Assembly (NCBI RefSeq): GCF_000719115.1
Contig: NZ_JOEA01000011.1
Span: 1 to 64,000 of the forward strand
DNA length: 64,000 bases
Source: Lentzea albidocapillata
GTDB taxonomy: Bacteria; Actinomycetota; Actinomycetes; Mycobacteriales; Pseudonocardiaceae
Direction: 5' to 3'
How positions within the stretch are numbered: the stretch's first letter is position 1; every line of letters starts with the position of its first letter. The position numbers and the translations under genes were made by a program. Of this stretch, positions 17,458-25,735 are shown piece by piece. The notes beneath the pieces are model-generated. The model made no database searches, was not told the DNA's origin, and worked only from the letters and a program-made list of their open reading frames with translations.

Positions 17458-18126
17458 TCAGCCCGACTGGGGGTGGCTGATGTGCGCCAGGTCGTCGCTC
17501 GTCTCGTCGATCGGCTTCGCCATCTCCTGGCGGTAGCGCCAGATGCCCCAGCCGGTGCCGCCGAGGAAGAACCCGATGCTGACGACGATCGCCGCCGTCT
17601 CGAGCCACGGCAACTGCTGGAGGATGCCCGCGCCGTAGTAGCCGGCCAGCACCAGCGTCGGCACCCACGCGATGGCACCGATGGTCGTGGCCAGCGTGAA
17701 CCGCCTGAGGTCCATCCGCGCGGCACCGGCGATCATGGGTGCCAGCGTGCGGATCCACGGGATCCAGCGGGCGAGGACGATGGCCCAGAACCCGCGGCGG
17801 TCGAGGAAGTCGCCCGCGCGTTTCAGGTTCTGCCGGTTCAGCACCTTGCCGCCCTTGCGGGCGAGCACGCGCGTGCCGGTACCTCGGCCGATGAAGTACC
17901 CGACCTGGTTGCCGACGACGGCGATGATCAGAGCCGCGAGGGACAGCAGCCATGCCGACAACTCACTGTTGTGCGTCGCCAGCACCACACCGGCCGCGAA
18001 CAGCAGTGAGTCACCGGGCAGGAAGAGCCCGAAGATGAATGCGCACTCGACGAAGATGAAGCTCAGCACGATGATCCAGACGGCCACCGGACCCGCGGTC
18101 TCCAGCGAGGCGAAAGCATGCGCCAC
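17458..18126 (-). CDS. DedA/SNARE-associated family membrane protein
   Basis: This 222-residue protein has five or six predicted helices with the DedA hallmarks GLFLPGDSLLF, FLDRRGFWAIVLARWIPWIRT and GAAR. Family members move undecaprenyl phosphate or other lipids, or affect proton-dependent transport. GTG 18126 is chosen because a TAGGCT hexamer lies 8 nt upstream (18135-18140 on this strand), giving a leaderless start; the longer frame adds a polar, unlikely N-terminus. It forms an operon with the TetR gene. Confidence 0.88.
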   Translation of the reverse strand: MAHAFASLETAGPVAVWIIVLSFIFVECAFIFGLFLPGDSLLFAAGVVLATHNSELSAWLLSLAALIIAVVGNQVGYFIGRGTGTRVLARKGGKVLNRQNLKRAGDFLDRRGFWAIVLARWIPWIRTLAPMIAGAARMDLRRFTLATTIGAIAWVPTLVLAGYYGAGILQQLPWLETAAIVVSIGFFLGGTGWGIWRYRQEMAKPIDETSDDLAHISHPQSG

Positions 18127-18268
18127 GGTGAGCCAGCCTACGTCGTGCTGCGCCGGCGGCGCGGCGACATCGGGTCGACGGGTCGGCGAAATCTGGATTG
18201 AGCACGCTGGGTCACTGCGTGAACTCCCTTCTCCTGGAATCACCTTCGAGTGAACCAGTCGAATCGGG
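18127..18268. other. intergenic region before repeat B
   Basis: There is no supported gene between the DedA start and the repeat. The leftward DedA promoter hexamer lies here, and nothing else stands out. Confidence 0.5.
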
Positions 18269-18433
18269 CTAGCGTGGCGGTTCGGCAGATTGCCCGTGAA
18301 TTCGCGGTCAGACGGATGTCTCGTGGTGCCGCCCCCGCATCCTCGTACTGGATGTACGGGGGTGCGGGGGCGGTGCCGCGAGGCGTCCTGCTGAGCGTGA
18401 ATTCACCGCCAATGTGCCGAGCCGCCCCGCTAG
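18269..18433. repeat. dispersed palindromic repeat B, intact copy
   Basis: This 165-bp imperfect palindrome is bounded by CTAGCG on both sides. Each arm of about 70 bp contains a GTGAATTC-type block and a GCCGCCCCCGCA-type block around a centre with CGTACTGGATGTACG. One arm is also found at 11479-11575. It resembles a miniature inverted-repeat element or a REP-like palindrome. The right border also supplies the TAGCGT -10 hexamer of the FAD dehydrogenase gene. Confidence 0.75.
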
Positions 18434-18442
18434 CGTGGAGAT

Positions 18443-19813
18443 ATGGAGAGCTTGCTCGCTGAACTCCGCGCCGCAGTGGGTGACTCAGGCGTCCTGACCG
18501 ATGCCGACGTCACCGCGAGCTACCAGCGCGACATGATGCCGCTGGCACCGCACGGCAGTCCGCTGGCGGTGGTGTTCCCGCTGAACACCGAGCAGGTCCA
18601 GGCGGTGGTGAGGGCCTGCGCGAGCCACCGGGTCCCGATCGTCCCGCGTGGCGCGGGCAGCGGTCTCTCCGGCGCCGCGAACGCCATCGAGGGCTGCGTC
18701 GTCCTGGTCACGACCAAGATGGACGCGATCGTCGAGATCGACGCCGACAACCGCCTCGCCGTCGTCGAGCCGGGCGTGGTCAACCTCGACCTGCGCGGCG
18801 CCGTGGAGAAGCACGGCCTGTTCTACCCGCCGGACCCGAGCAGCTACGACTGGTGCACGATCGGCGGCAACCTCTCCACCAACGCCGGCGGCCTGTGCTG
18901 CGTGAAGTACGGCGTGACCACCGACTCGGTGCTCGGCCTGGAGGTCGTGCTGGCCGACGGCGAGGTGTTGCGCACGGGCCGCCGCACGGTCAAGGGCGTG
19001 GCGGGCTACGACCTCACCAAGCTCTTCATCGGTTCCGAGGGCACGCTCGGCGTGATCACCAAGGCCACCCTGGCGCTGAAGCCCCTCCCGCAGGCCCCTG
19101 CCACGCTGGTCGCCGCGTTCAGCAGCACCGCCACGGCGGGTGCCGCGGTCAGCCGGATCGTCCGCGAGGGCCTGGTGCCGTCGCTGATGGAGATCATGGA
19201 CCGCACCTCGATCGAGGCCGTCGAGCAGTACCTGAAGACCGAACTGGGCGCCGGGCCGGGCTGTGCGGCGTTGCTGATCTGCCAGTCCGACGCGGGCGGC
19301 GAGCAGGCGCGTCACGAACTGCGGAAGATCGAGGAGATCTGCCTGGAGGCCGATCTCGTCTACGCGACCCACGACGTCAACGAGGGCCGCGACCTGCTGA
19401 CCGCGCGCCGGGCCGTGCTGACCGCGCTGGAGATCTACGGCTCGTGGCTGACGGACGACGTGTGCGTGCCCCGCACCCGCATCGCCGAACTCATCCAGGG
19501 CTGCGAGGACATCTCGAAGGAGGTGGGCCTCAAGATCGCCGTCGTCGGCCACGCCGGCGACGGCAACATGCACCCGACGATCGTCTACGACCCCACCGAC
19601 GCCGACCAGTTCGCCCGCGCCCAGAAGGCGTTCGACGACATCCTCGCGGTCGGGCTCGCGCTGGGCGGCACGGTGACCGGCGAACACGGCATCGGCAAGA
19701 TCAAGCGCGAGTGGCTGGCGAAGGAGATCGGGCCGGTCGGCCTCCGGGTCCACCGCGAGATCAAACGCGCGCTGGACCCGGAGAACCTGTTCAACCCCGG
19801 CTCGATGTTCTAG
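18443..19813 (+). CDS. FAD-linked dehydrogenase (GlcD-like, glycolate/D-lactate type)
   Basis: This 456-residue flavoprotein has an N-terminal PCMH FAD-binding domain (VPIVPRGAGSGLSGAAN; SYDWCTIGGNLSTNAGG) and a C-terminal FAD-oxidase C domain with VVGHAGDGNMHP and GTVTGEHGIGKIKREWL. Members oxidise 2-hydroxy acids such as glycolate or D-lactate and pass electrons to the quinone pool or a partner. No GlcE/GlcF subunits follow, so it probably acts alone. The ATG lies 6 nt after TAGCGT (18431-18436), a leaderless arrangement. Confidence 0.9.
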   Translation: MESLLAELRAAVGDSGVLTDADVTASYQRDMMPLAPHGSPLAVVFPLNTEQVQAVVRACASHRVPIVPRGAGSGLSGAANAIEGCVVLVTTKMDAIVEIDADNRLAVVEPGVVNLDLRGAVEKHGLFYPPDPSSYDWCTIGGNLSTNAGGLCCVKYGVTTDSVLGLEVVLADGEVLRTGRRTVKGVAGYDLTKLFIGSEGTLGVITKATLALKPLPQAPATLVAAFSSTATAGAAVSRIVREGLVPSLMEIMDRTSIEAVEQYLKTELGAGPGCAALLICQSDAGGEQARHELRKIEEICLEADLVYATHDVNEGRDLLTARRAVLTALEIYGSWLTDDVCVPRTRIAELIQGCEDISKEVGLKIAVVGHAGDGNMHPTIVYDPTDADQFARAQKAFDDILAVGLALGGTVTGEHGIGKIKREWLAKEIGPVGLRVHREIKRALDPENLFNPGSMF

Positions 19814-19831
19814 TGCCGGTCACGGCACTAG

Positions 19832-21259
19832 TCAGCAGCACGTCCGCTGAACAGTGGGAAACGGCTCCTGAGCTGCCTTTTCCACATCGGCGAGCATCTG
19901 CCGCCGAACGTCGGGACCGAGCACCCGGCCCCGCGTCAGCACGGTGTGGATCCGCTGCGTGTTGCGGATGTCGGACAGCGGATTGCCGTCCAGCACAACG
20001 AGGTTCGCGGCCTCGCCGGGCTTGACCGCGGCGCCGCGCGTGCCCGCCTTCAACGCCGCCTTGGGCGACAGGCCCGCCTCGACCAGCAGCTCCAGTTCGT
20101 CGTGCACCGAGAAGCCGGAGAACGAGTACGGGTTGCCCGCGTCCGTGCCGAGTAGGATCTCGACGCCGTGTGCGTGCATCTCGGCGACCTGTTCCTGGCG
20201 GCGCCGGAAGAACTCGGCCTGCTGCCGGATCTCCTGCGGTGTCACCGGAACCCACCGCGTCAGGCTGTCGCGCCACAGGTCCCGGTAGAACGCCGGCATG
20301 TACTTCATCCGCGGATCGTTCGCGAACCGGTCCGCGGGGCTCGCATACACCCGCATCGCGACCATCGTCGGGCACAACGCGGAGTTGTTGCGCTGCAACC
20401 GCTTCGCCAGCTGCAGTGCCTTGCTCCGGCTGTGCGAGAGGGTTGCCTGCCGTTCGAACTCCAGCACCTGCCTGAACCACGCGAACGGGTCCGCCGGGTC
20501 GAGCGGCAGGTCCGCGATCGCCTGGCGCAGCTGGGTTTCCCGCGTGCTGGTGGCGAGCGGCAGGCCGTACATGTGCTCGAACGTGCGCTGTCCCAGGTCA
20601 CTCGCGTCGCCCAGCGGCACGTGGTTCGAGCAGTGCCCGGCGAACGTGATGGCCTGCCGGGAACACTCGTCGGCGATGGCCGCGAGCGTCGGGCGATCCA
20701 GGTACGAGTAGACCTTCACGAAGTCCGCACCCTTCGCGTCCCGCACGGCCTGCCGGCCCTCGTCGGGCGTGCTGACGATCACCGCGCCGGGCAGCGCCGA
20801 GTGCGGTCCGTCGATGATCATGCTGCCGACGACCAGCCGGGGCCCGAACACCTCGCCGCGCTCGATCCGGTCGCGCAGTTCGTAGATGGGCGGGAAGCCC
20901 CACATCTCACGGATGCCCGTCACGCCGTTGACCAGGCACAGCGGCAACGTGATCCGATCCATGAACGCGCCGTGCACGTGCATGTCCCACAGGCCGGGGA
21001 TGACGAACTTGCCGGCGAGATCGAGCACCGTGGAACCGCGCGGCAACGGCAGGTCGCACGAGCCGACGGCGAGAATCCTGTTGTCCGCCAGCACGATGGT
21101 CGCGTCGGGCCGGACGCCGGACGAGTCGATGAGCGTCACGCCGCGCACCGCGGTGACGCCGACCGAAGCTTGAGCCCGGCCCGGCAGCAGGCCCGCACCC
21201 GCTGCCGCACCGAGTCCGGCCAGCCATCCCAGCACTTCACGTCGAGTGGTGTCAGTCAT
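19832..21259 (-). CDS. exported metal-dependent amidohydrolase
   Basis: This 475-residue protein begins with a Tat-type signal (TTRREVLGWLAGLGAAAGAGLL) ending near ARA-like RAQAS. The amidohydrolase barrel has DMHVHG, a later HCSNH and GTDAGNPYSF, the metal-ligand and catalytic Asp strands of imidazolonepropionase/prolidase-type enzymes. It would hydrolyse a C-N bond of an amide or dipeptide in the envelope. ATG 21259 is preferred over the upstream start because it puts the twin Arg near the N-terminus. Confidence 0.88.
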   Translation of the reverse strand: MTDTTRREVLGWLAGLGAAAGAGLLPGRAQASVGVTAVRGVTLIDSSGVRPDATIVLADNRILAVGSCDLPLPRGSTVLDLAGKFVIPGLWDMHVHGAFMDRITLPLCLVNGVTGIREMWGFPPIYELRDRIERGEVFGPRLVVGSMIIDGPHSALPGAVIVSTPDEGRQAVRDAKGADFVKVYSYLDRPTLAAIADECSRQAITFAGHCSNHVPLGDASDLGQRTFEHMYGLPLATSTRETQLRQAIADLPLDPADPFAWFRQVLEFERQATLSHSRSKALQLAKRLQRNNSALCPTMVAMRVYASPADRFANDPRMKYMPAFYRDLWRDSLTRWVPVTPQEIRQQAEFFRRRQEQVAEMHAHGVEILLGTDAGNPYSFSGFSVHDELELLVEAGLSPKAALKAGTRGAAVKPGEAANLVVLDGNPLSDIRNTQRIHTVLTRGRVLGPDVRRQMLADVEKAAQEPFPTVQRTCC

Positions 21260-21322
21260 GCCGTTCAACCAACACCTTGACGTAGCGTGAGACTCAAATC
21301 CTTTCGAGCACCGCGCGTCGGT

Positions 21323-22474
21323 CTAACGCGACATGGCCTTCAGCAGCGAGTGCTGGGCGTCGTCGTGCCCGAGCTCCCACATGAACGTGCCGAGCAGGCC
21401 GCGAGAGCGAGCGAAGTCCGCGCGGATCCCGATCGACCGCGGGTTCTCGTACGACACGAACTTCTTTTCCGCCGCGTTGTACAGCCACGGCGACAGCGCG
21501 ACCGGGTGCCAGTACTCCTTCCAGCCCGGGGTCGCCTTCAGCTTCAGGGCCTCCTCGTAGCCGTCGACCCAGAACGCGCTGTCGTAGGCCTGGTAGAGGC
21601 CGTGCTGCGAGCCTTCCGTCTTCACGTTGAAGCCACGGCCGTAGAACGGGGTGCCCAGCACCATCTTGCGCGGCGAGACGCCGTGCCGTTCGTAGTAGTT
21701 GATGGCGCCGACGACGTTGTTCCACTTGCGGTCGGCGGCGGGCATCGGGTCGTTGGCGACTTCACGGAACCCGGCGTTGAACGTGGCCACGGGCGAGAAA
21801 CCGGTGCCCAGGTCGTAGGTCATGACGTTGATGAAGTCCATGATCCGCGACAGCTCGCGCAGCTCGAACGACTTCGCCGGGTCGTACGGGCCGTCGGTCT
21901 GCAGCCGGCCGGCGGGCAGCGCGGCGGTGACGAGCTTCTTCGTGCCCAGCGCCTTGCGGAAGTCGCGCGTCAGCAGCGTCATGTTGCGCTTGTCCTCGGG
22001 ACGGTCCGTGATCTCGGCCGGGCCGCCGTAGACCGGGAACTCCCAGTCGATGTCGATGCCGTCGAACGTGCCGTCGCGGAAGAACAGGTCCACACAGGAC
22101 TGGACGAGCGTCCTGCGCGAGCCGGCGGTCAGTGCGGCGTCGGAGAAGCCGCCCGCGCCCCAGCCGCCCAGCGAGATCAGCGCCTTCAGCGACGGCTTGC
22201 GCTTCTTCAGGTCGCGGATGTCCGTGAAGTCCTTGGCCGCGGTCTGCGCCGGCATCGTGCACTTGCCGTTCTCGATCACGGAGAACGCGTAGAACAGGTG
22301 CGTGATCGGCGTGTTCGAGGGGATGGCCGAGATCGGCTTCGAGCCGCTGTACCAGTTGCCGTAGTAGGCGCCGACGATCTTGTGCGCACGACCGGCCTCG
22401 GCAGGGGCGACCACGCCGAGTGAGACGGAAAGTGTGGCGAGGGCGACCGCTAATCCCTTGCGCAACAACGGCAT
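21323..22474 (-). CDS. secreted GH18 chitinase
   Basis: This 383-residue enzyme has a Sec signal peptide (LRKGLAVALATLSVSLGVVAPAEA) and a GH18 barrel with SLGGWG near 101-106 and DGIDIDWEFP, where E145 is the expected acid catalyst. It would cut chitin or chitooligosaccharides outside the cell. It lacks a chitin-binding domain. A DasR-like box 17 bp upstream (22491-22506) links it to the nagA/ROK genes, which carry a similar box. Confidence 0.93.
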   Translation of the reverse strand: MPLLRKGLAVALATLSVSLGVVAPAEAGRAHKIVGAYYGNWYSGSKPISAIPSNTPITHLFYAFSVIENGKCTMPAQTAAKDFTDIRDLKKRKPSLKALISLGGWGAGGFSDAALTAGSRRTLVQSCVDLFFRDGTFDGIDIDWEFPVYGGPAEITDRPEDKRNMTLLTRDFRKALGTKKLVTAALPAGRLQTDGPYDPAKSFELRELSRIMDFINVMTYDLGTGFSPVATFNAGFREVANDPMPAADRKWNNVVGAINYYERHGVSPRKMVLGTPFYGRGFNVKTEGSQHGLYQAYDSAFWVDGYEEALKLKATPGWKEYWHPVALSPWLYNAAEKKFVSYENPRSIGIRADFARSRGLLGTFMWELGHDDAQHSLLKAMSR

Positions 22475-22490
22475 CGTCAGCCTCCACGCT

Positions 22491-22506
22491 AGTGGTTTAG
22501 ACCAAA
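22491..22506. promoter_or_regulatory. DasR-responsive (dre-like) operator of the chitinase
   Basis: AGTGGTTTAGACCAAA matches the dre consensus ACTGGTCTAGACCACT at 12 of 16 positions, with the core TGGT-N2-AGACCA intact. In streptomycetes DasR, a GntR regulator sensing glucosamine 6-phosphate, binds such sites before chitinase genes. It lies 16 bp before the start codon, consistent with repression. Confidence 0.7.
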
Positions 22507-22543
22507 TCAACCTAGGGGGTGATGCCCGTTCCGGGCAAGCGAA

Positions 22544-22571
22544 AGGCCCGCCTGTCGGAACAGGCGGGCCT
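22544..22571 (-). terminator. terminator after the second DedA gene
   Basis: Perfect 12-bp arms (AGGCCCGCCTGT) flank a 4-nt loop. On the minus strand the stem is followed by a short T run. It separates the DedA gene from the chitinase promoter. Confidence 0.8.
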
Positions 22572-22595
22572 CGCTGTGTCCGGTTCTCCGGCGTG

Positions 22596-23318
22596 TCAGC
22601 GCTCCGTGCGGGGGATGATCTGCGTCGAGTCGTCCTGCAGATGTGCCTGCATGACCTGGGTGATGTCGTCCGCCTCTTCCTGCACGAGCGACTTCTTCTC
22701 CTTGCGCGCCTTGATCACCTCGATGATGATCGGCACGATCGACAGGAAGACGATGGCGAGCAGCGTGATCTCGAGGTTCTCCTTGATGAAGGAGACCTGG
22801 CCGAGGAAGTAGCCCAGGATCGTCAGACCCGCGGCCCAAGCCACGCCGCCGATCGCGGAGTACGTGAAGTACTTCTTCGGGTCCATCTTGCCGACGCCGG
22901 CCATGGCTGTGATGAACGTGCGGACGATCGGCACGAACCTGGCCATGACGATGGCGCGAGCGCCGTACTTGTCGAAGAACTCCTGCGTCTTGTCGACGTA
23001 CTCCTTCTTGAAGATCTTCGACTCAGGCTTGCTGAACAGCGCGGGACCGGCCTTCTGGCCGATGTAGTAGCCGACGACGTTGCCGACGAACGCGCACACC
23101 GTCAGCAGCACGCAGACGAGCCAGAGCGGGGTGTCGATGGTGCCTGCCGCGACGAAGAGACCCGCCGTGAACAGCAGCGAGTCGCCGGGCAGGAAGAAAC
23201 CGACGAGGAGCCCGCACTCCGCGAAGATGATGAGGCACAACCCGATGAGCATGTACGGGCCGAGCCCGTTCAGCAGAACGGTGGGGTCCAGCCAGTCAGG
23301 GCCCAATGCAATCGTCAC
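22596..23318 (-). CDS. DedA-family membrane protein
   Basis: This 240-residue DedA protein shares the motifs GFFLPGDSLLFTAG and FFDKYGARAIVMARFVPIVRTF with the copy at 17458-18126, but has a longer charged C-terminal tail. The GTG start is 7 nt after TACCGT (23326-23331 on this strand), so it is probably leaderless. This is the copy closer to chitin genes; lipid carrier recycling is the general role proposed for the family. Confidence 0.9.
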   Translation of the reverse strand: MTIALGPDWLDPTVLLNGLGPYMLIGLCLIIFAECGLLVGFFLPGDSLLFTAGLFVAAGTIDTPLWLVCVLLTVCAFVGNVVGYYIGQKAGPALFSKPESKIFKKEYVDKTQEFFDKYGARAIVMARFVPIVRTFITAMAGVGKMDPKKYFTYSAIGGVAWAAGLTILGYFLGQVSFIKENLEITLLAIVFLSIVPIIIEVIKARKEKKSLVQEEADDITQVMQAHLQDDSTQIIPRTER

Positions 23319-23335
23319 GGCGACAACGGTACAGG

Positions 23336-23530
23336 TCAGCTCAGGGTGATCACTGCGGCCACCGCGCCCGCAGCCAGGCCCAACAACAACGCGAGACCCA
23401 GGATCCACCACACCGGCATAGGCGAGGGGGGTTCGTCGGCGATTGGGACATGCGCGACAAATCCGGCATTCGTGCTGGTCGCCTGCGCTCGCAACGCGTC
23501 GGTCACCAGTCGTTCCGGATCGTCCGCCAT
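23336..23530 (-). CDS. small single-helix membrane protein
   Basis: This 64-residue protein has a polar N-terminal half (ADDPERLVTDALRAQATSTNAG) and one C-terminal helix (VWWILGLALLLGLAAGAVAAVITL). It sits 4 bp after nagA in the same direction, so it is likely the last gene of the ROK-nagA unit. Function unknown. Confidence 0.7.
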   Translation of the reverse strand: MADDPERLVTDALRAQATSTNAGFVAHVPIADEPPSPMPVWWILGLALLLGLAAGAVAAVITLS

Positions 23531-23534
23531 GCAC

Positions 23535-24686
23535 CTATTCCTTGACCCACTCGCCCCTGACCATCACGTCCCTCGGCTTCAATTCTGCATCCAGGACGAC
23601 GATGTCCGCCGCACAACCCGCCTGAAGTTTGCCGGTGTCGAGGCCGAGGAGTTCGGCGCCACGGGTCGACGTCGCGTAGACGGCCTCCATGAGCGTCAGC
23701 CCGCAGGAGTTCACGGCGTTGCGGAACGCCACGTCCATGGTGAGCGTGCTGCCGGCCAGCGCGGCGCCGCCTGCCAACGTTGGCACCCCGTCGACGACGC
23801 GCACTTCGAGCCCGCCGACGTCGTACACGCCGTCGCCGACACCGGCGGCCGCGATGGCGTCGGTGATCAGGATCGTGCGATTGCGGCCCGCGTGCCGTGC
23901 GGCGAGGCGGACCGCGGTCGGGTGCAGGTGCACCAGGTCGCAGATGAGCTCGACGGTCACGCGGTCGTCGTCCAGTAGCGCGCCGATCGGGCCGGGCTCG
24001 CGGTGGTGCAGCGGGCGCATGCCGTTGAACAGGTGCGTCGCCACGGAGGCGCCGGCGTCGACGGCGGGCCTGACCTGCGCCTCGGTCGCGTCGGTGTGGC
24101 CGATGGCGGCGAGGACGTTGTTGTCCACGAGCTGGCGCACGGCCTGGACCGCGCCCTCCAGTTCGGGTGCGATGGTGATCATGCGGACGGTGCCCTTGCC
24201 CGCGTCGAGCAGCTTCGTCACCGAGGTCTGTTCCGGCGGGCACAGGATCGCCGGGTCGTGCGCGCCGCAGCGTGCGGCGGACAGGAACGGGCCCTCCAGG
24301 TGGATGCCCGCGACCACACCCTCCTGGGTCAGCTCGGCCAGCGCGGACACCTGGTCGGCGAGTTCCGGCACCGGACGCGAGACCAACGAGGCCAGCAACG
24401 TCGTGGTGCCGTGCCTGCGGTGCGCCGACGCGGCCTTGCGGACCTTCGCCGGATCGCTGTTGGTGAACGCGTCACCGCCACCACCGTGGCAGTGGATGTC
24501 CACGAATCCGGGCACGATCGTGCAACCACTGACGTCGGTCACCGGGCCCTCGGGTGCCACACCCTCACCGACCGCGGCGATCCTGCCGTCGCGAACGCTC
24601 ACCCACCCGTTCTCGAGCACTCCACCAGGCGTGACGACCCGACCCCCGGTCAGAATCACGTCGACCGGTCCACCCCACGTGCTCAT
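23535..24686 (-). CDS. nagA: N-acetylglucosamine-6-phosphate deacetylase
   Basis: NagA removes the acetyl group from GlcNAc-6-P to give glucosamine 6-phosphate, the DasR effector in streptomycetes. The 383-residue amidohydrolase has the metal motif VDIHCHGGGGDAF, the Glu ligand in GIHLEGPFLS, and AAIGHTDAT plus THLFNGM histidines. The catalytic Asp lies in TILITDAIAAAG. Its ATG overlaps the ROK kinase stop by 1 bp. A longer in-frame upstream extension is rejected because it overlaps the kinase. Confidence 0.95.
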   Translation of the reverse strand: MSTWGGPVDVILTGGRVVTPGGVLENGWVSVRDGRIAAVGEGVAPEGPVTDVSGCTIVPGFVDIHCHGGGGDAFTNSDPAKVRKAASAHRRHGTTTLLASLVSRPVPELADQVSALAELTQEGVVAGIHLEGPFLSAARCGAHDPAILCPPEQTSVTKLLDAGKGTVRMITIAPELEGAVQAVRQLVDNNVLAAIGHTDATEAQVRPAVDAGASVATHLFNGMRPLHHREPGPIGALLDDDRVTVELICDLVHLHPTAVRLAARHAGRNRTILITDAIAAAGVGDGVYDVGGLEVRVVDGVPTLAGGAALAGSTLTMDVAFRNAVNSCGLTLMEAVYATSTRGAELLGLDTGKLQAGCAADIVVLDAELKPRDVMVRGEWVKE

Positions 24687-25594
24687 CACGCCTCCAGCGT
24701 GTCGATGGCCAGCAGCGCCGCGCCGAGGAATCCCGCCTCGTCGCCGAGCGCCGCGAGCCGAAGCTCCGGTCGGCGCTGGAAGGCGATCAGCCCGTCCAGC
24801 CTTTCCCGCAAGGGATCCACCAGCAGGTCTCCTGCCAGTGCGAGCCCACCGCCGAGCACAACGGCCTCCGGGCCGAGCAGCGTCGCCAGCACCAGGATCC
24901 CCCTGGCGAGCGCATCTACGGCCTCGTGCCACACGGCGACGGCGTCCTGCTCCCCGTCCCTCACCCTGAGTGCGACCTCAGCGGCGCCCTTGACGGGGGT
25001 GCCGGTACGTGCGGTGTACCGGCGGGCGATCGCCGCGGAGGACGCCATCGTCTCCACGCAGCCGATCTGGCCACAGGCGCAGGGCACGCCGTGGCCGACG
25101 TTCACATGGCCGATCTCACCGGCGAAGCCCTCGCCGCTGTAGATCCTGCCGTCCAGCAGCAGCGCGCCGGCGATCCCGGTGCCGATCGGCATGATCACCG
25201 CGTTGCGCAGGTCCTTGGCGGCGCCCATGCGGCATTCGGCCAGGCCCGCCGCGCGCACGTCGTGGCCGAACGCGACGGGGACGCCGAGCCGTTCGGTCAT
25301 GACCGCGCTGAACGGGAACTGGCTCCACGGCAGGTTCGTCGTGTAGACGCCGACGCCGTTGGCCTCGTCCACGATGCCCGGCGCCACGATCCCCACGGCG
25401 TCGATCTCGTGCTCGGAAGCGTTGCTGAGCTCGTCGACGAGTTCGGCGATGACGTCGAGGAGGGGCGCCAGCTCACCGGGAGTCGCCCGGCGCGCGTGCT
25501 TCTCTGCCGCCACCGACTCGGAGGTGCCGGAGACGAGCGCCGCCTTGGTTTCGGTGCCACCGATGTCAACGGCGACCACGTGTCTGCGTGCCAC
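24686..25594 (-). CDS. ROK-family sugar kinase, probable N-acetylglucosamine kinase
   Basis: This 302-residue kinase has the ATP motif VAVDIGGTETKAAL, a catalytic Asp in FGHDVRAAGL and the ROK zinc motif (EIGHVNVG, then CACGQIGC). Coupling to nagA and the dre-like box upstream support phosphorylation of GlcNAc, but glucose is not excluded. It lacks an N-terminal HTH, so it is a kinase rather than a ROK repressor. Confidence 0.9.
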   Translation of the reverse strand: MARRHVVAVDIGGTETKAALVSGTSESVAAEKHARRATPGELAPLLDVIAELVDELSNASEHEIDAVGIVAPGIVDEANGVGVYTTNLPWSQFPFSAVMTERLGVPVAFGHDVRAAGLAECRMGAAKDLRNAVIMPIGTGIAGALLLDGRIYSGEGFAGEIGHVNVGHGVPCACGQIGCVETMASSAAIARRYTARTGTPVKGAAEVALRVRDGEQDAVAVWHEAVDALARGILVLATLLGPEAVVLGGGLALAGDLLVDPLRERLDGLIAFQRRPELRLAALGDEAGFLGAALLAIDTLEA

Positions 25595-25623
25595 GGGAAC
25601 TGATCCTGCGGCATGGGAGGCCT

Positions 25624-25639
25624 ATTGGTCTATACCAAG
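25624..25639. promoter_or_regulatory. DasR-responsive (dre-like) operator of the ROK-nagA operon
   Basis: ATTGGTCTATACCAAG matches the dre consensus ACTGGTCTAGACCACT at 12 of 16 positions and is a near palindrome (TTGGT-N4-ACCAA). It lies 29 bp before the kinase start. A similar box precedes the chitinase 3 kb away. Confidence 0.7.
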
Positions 25640-25735
25640 TACCGATTTGGGCGCGTGGTCTTACTGACTGAAACCGCCCGCATCGGGCAAAACGGCCTCA
25701 GCCGGCTAAACGGTGAAGTTTGTTGCCTGGTCGGC

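Noticed and set aside
24687..24932. Longer nagA start inside the ROK kinase gene
   Set aside because: It would overlap the kinase by about 250 bp with non-coding composition, while ATG 24686 fits the family N-terminus.
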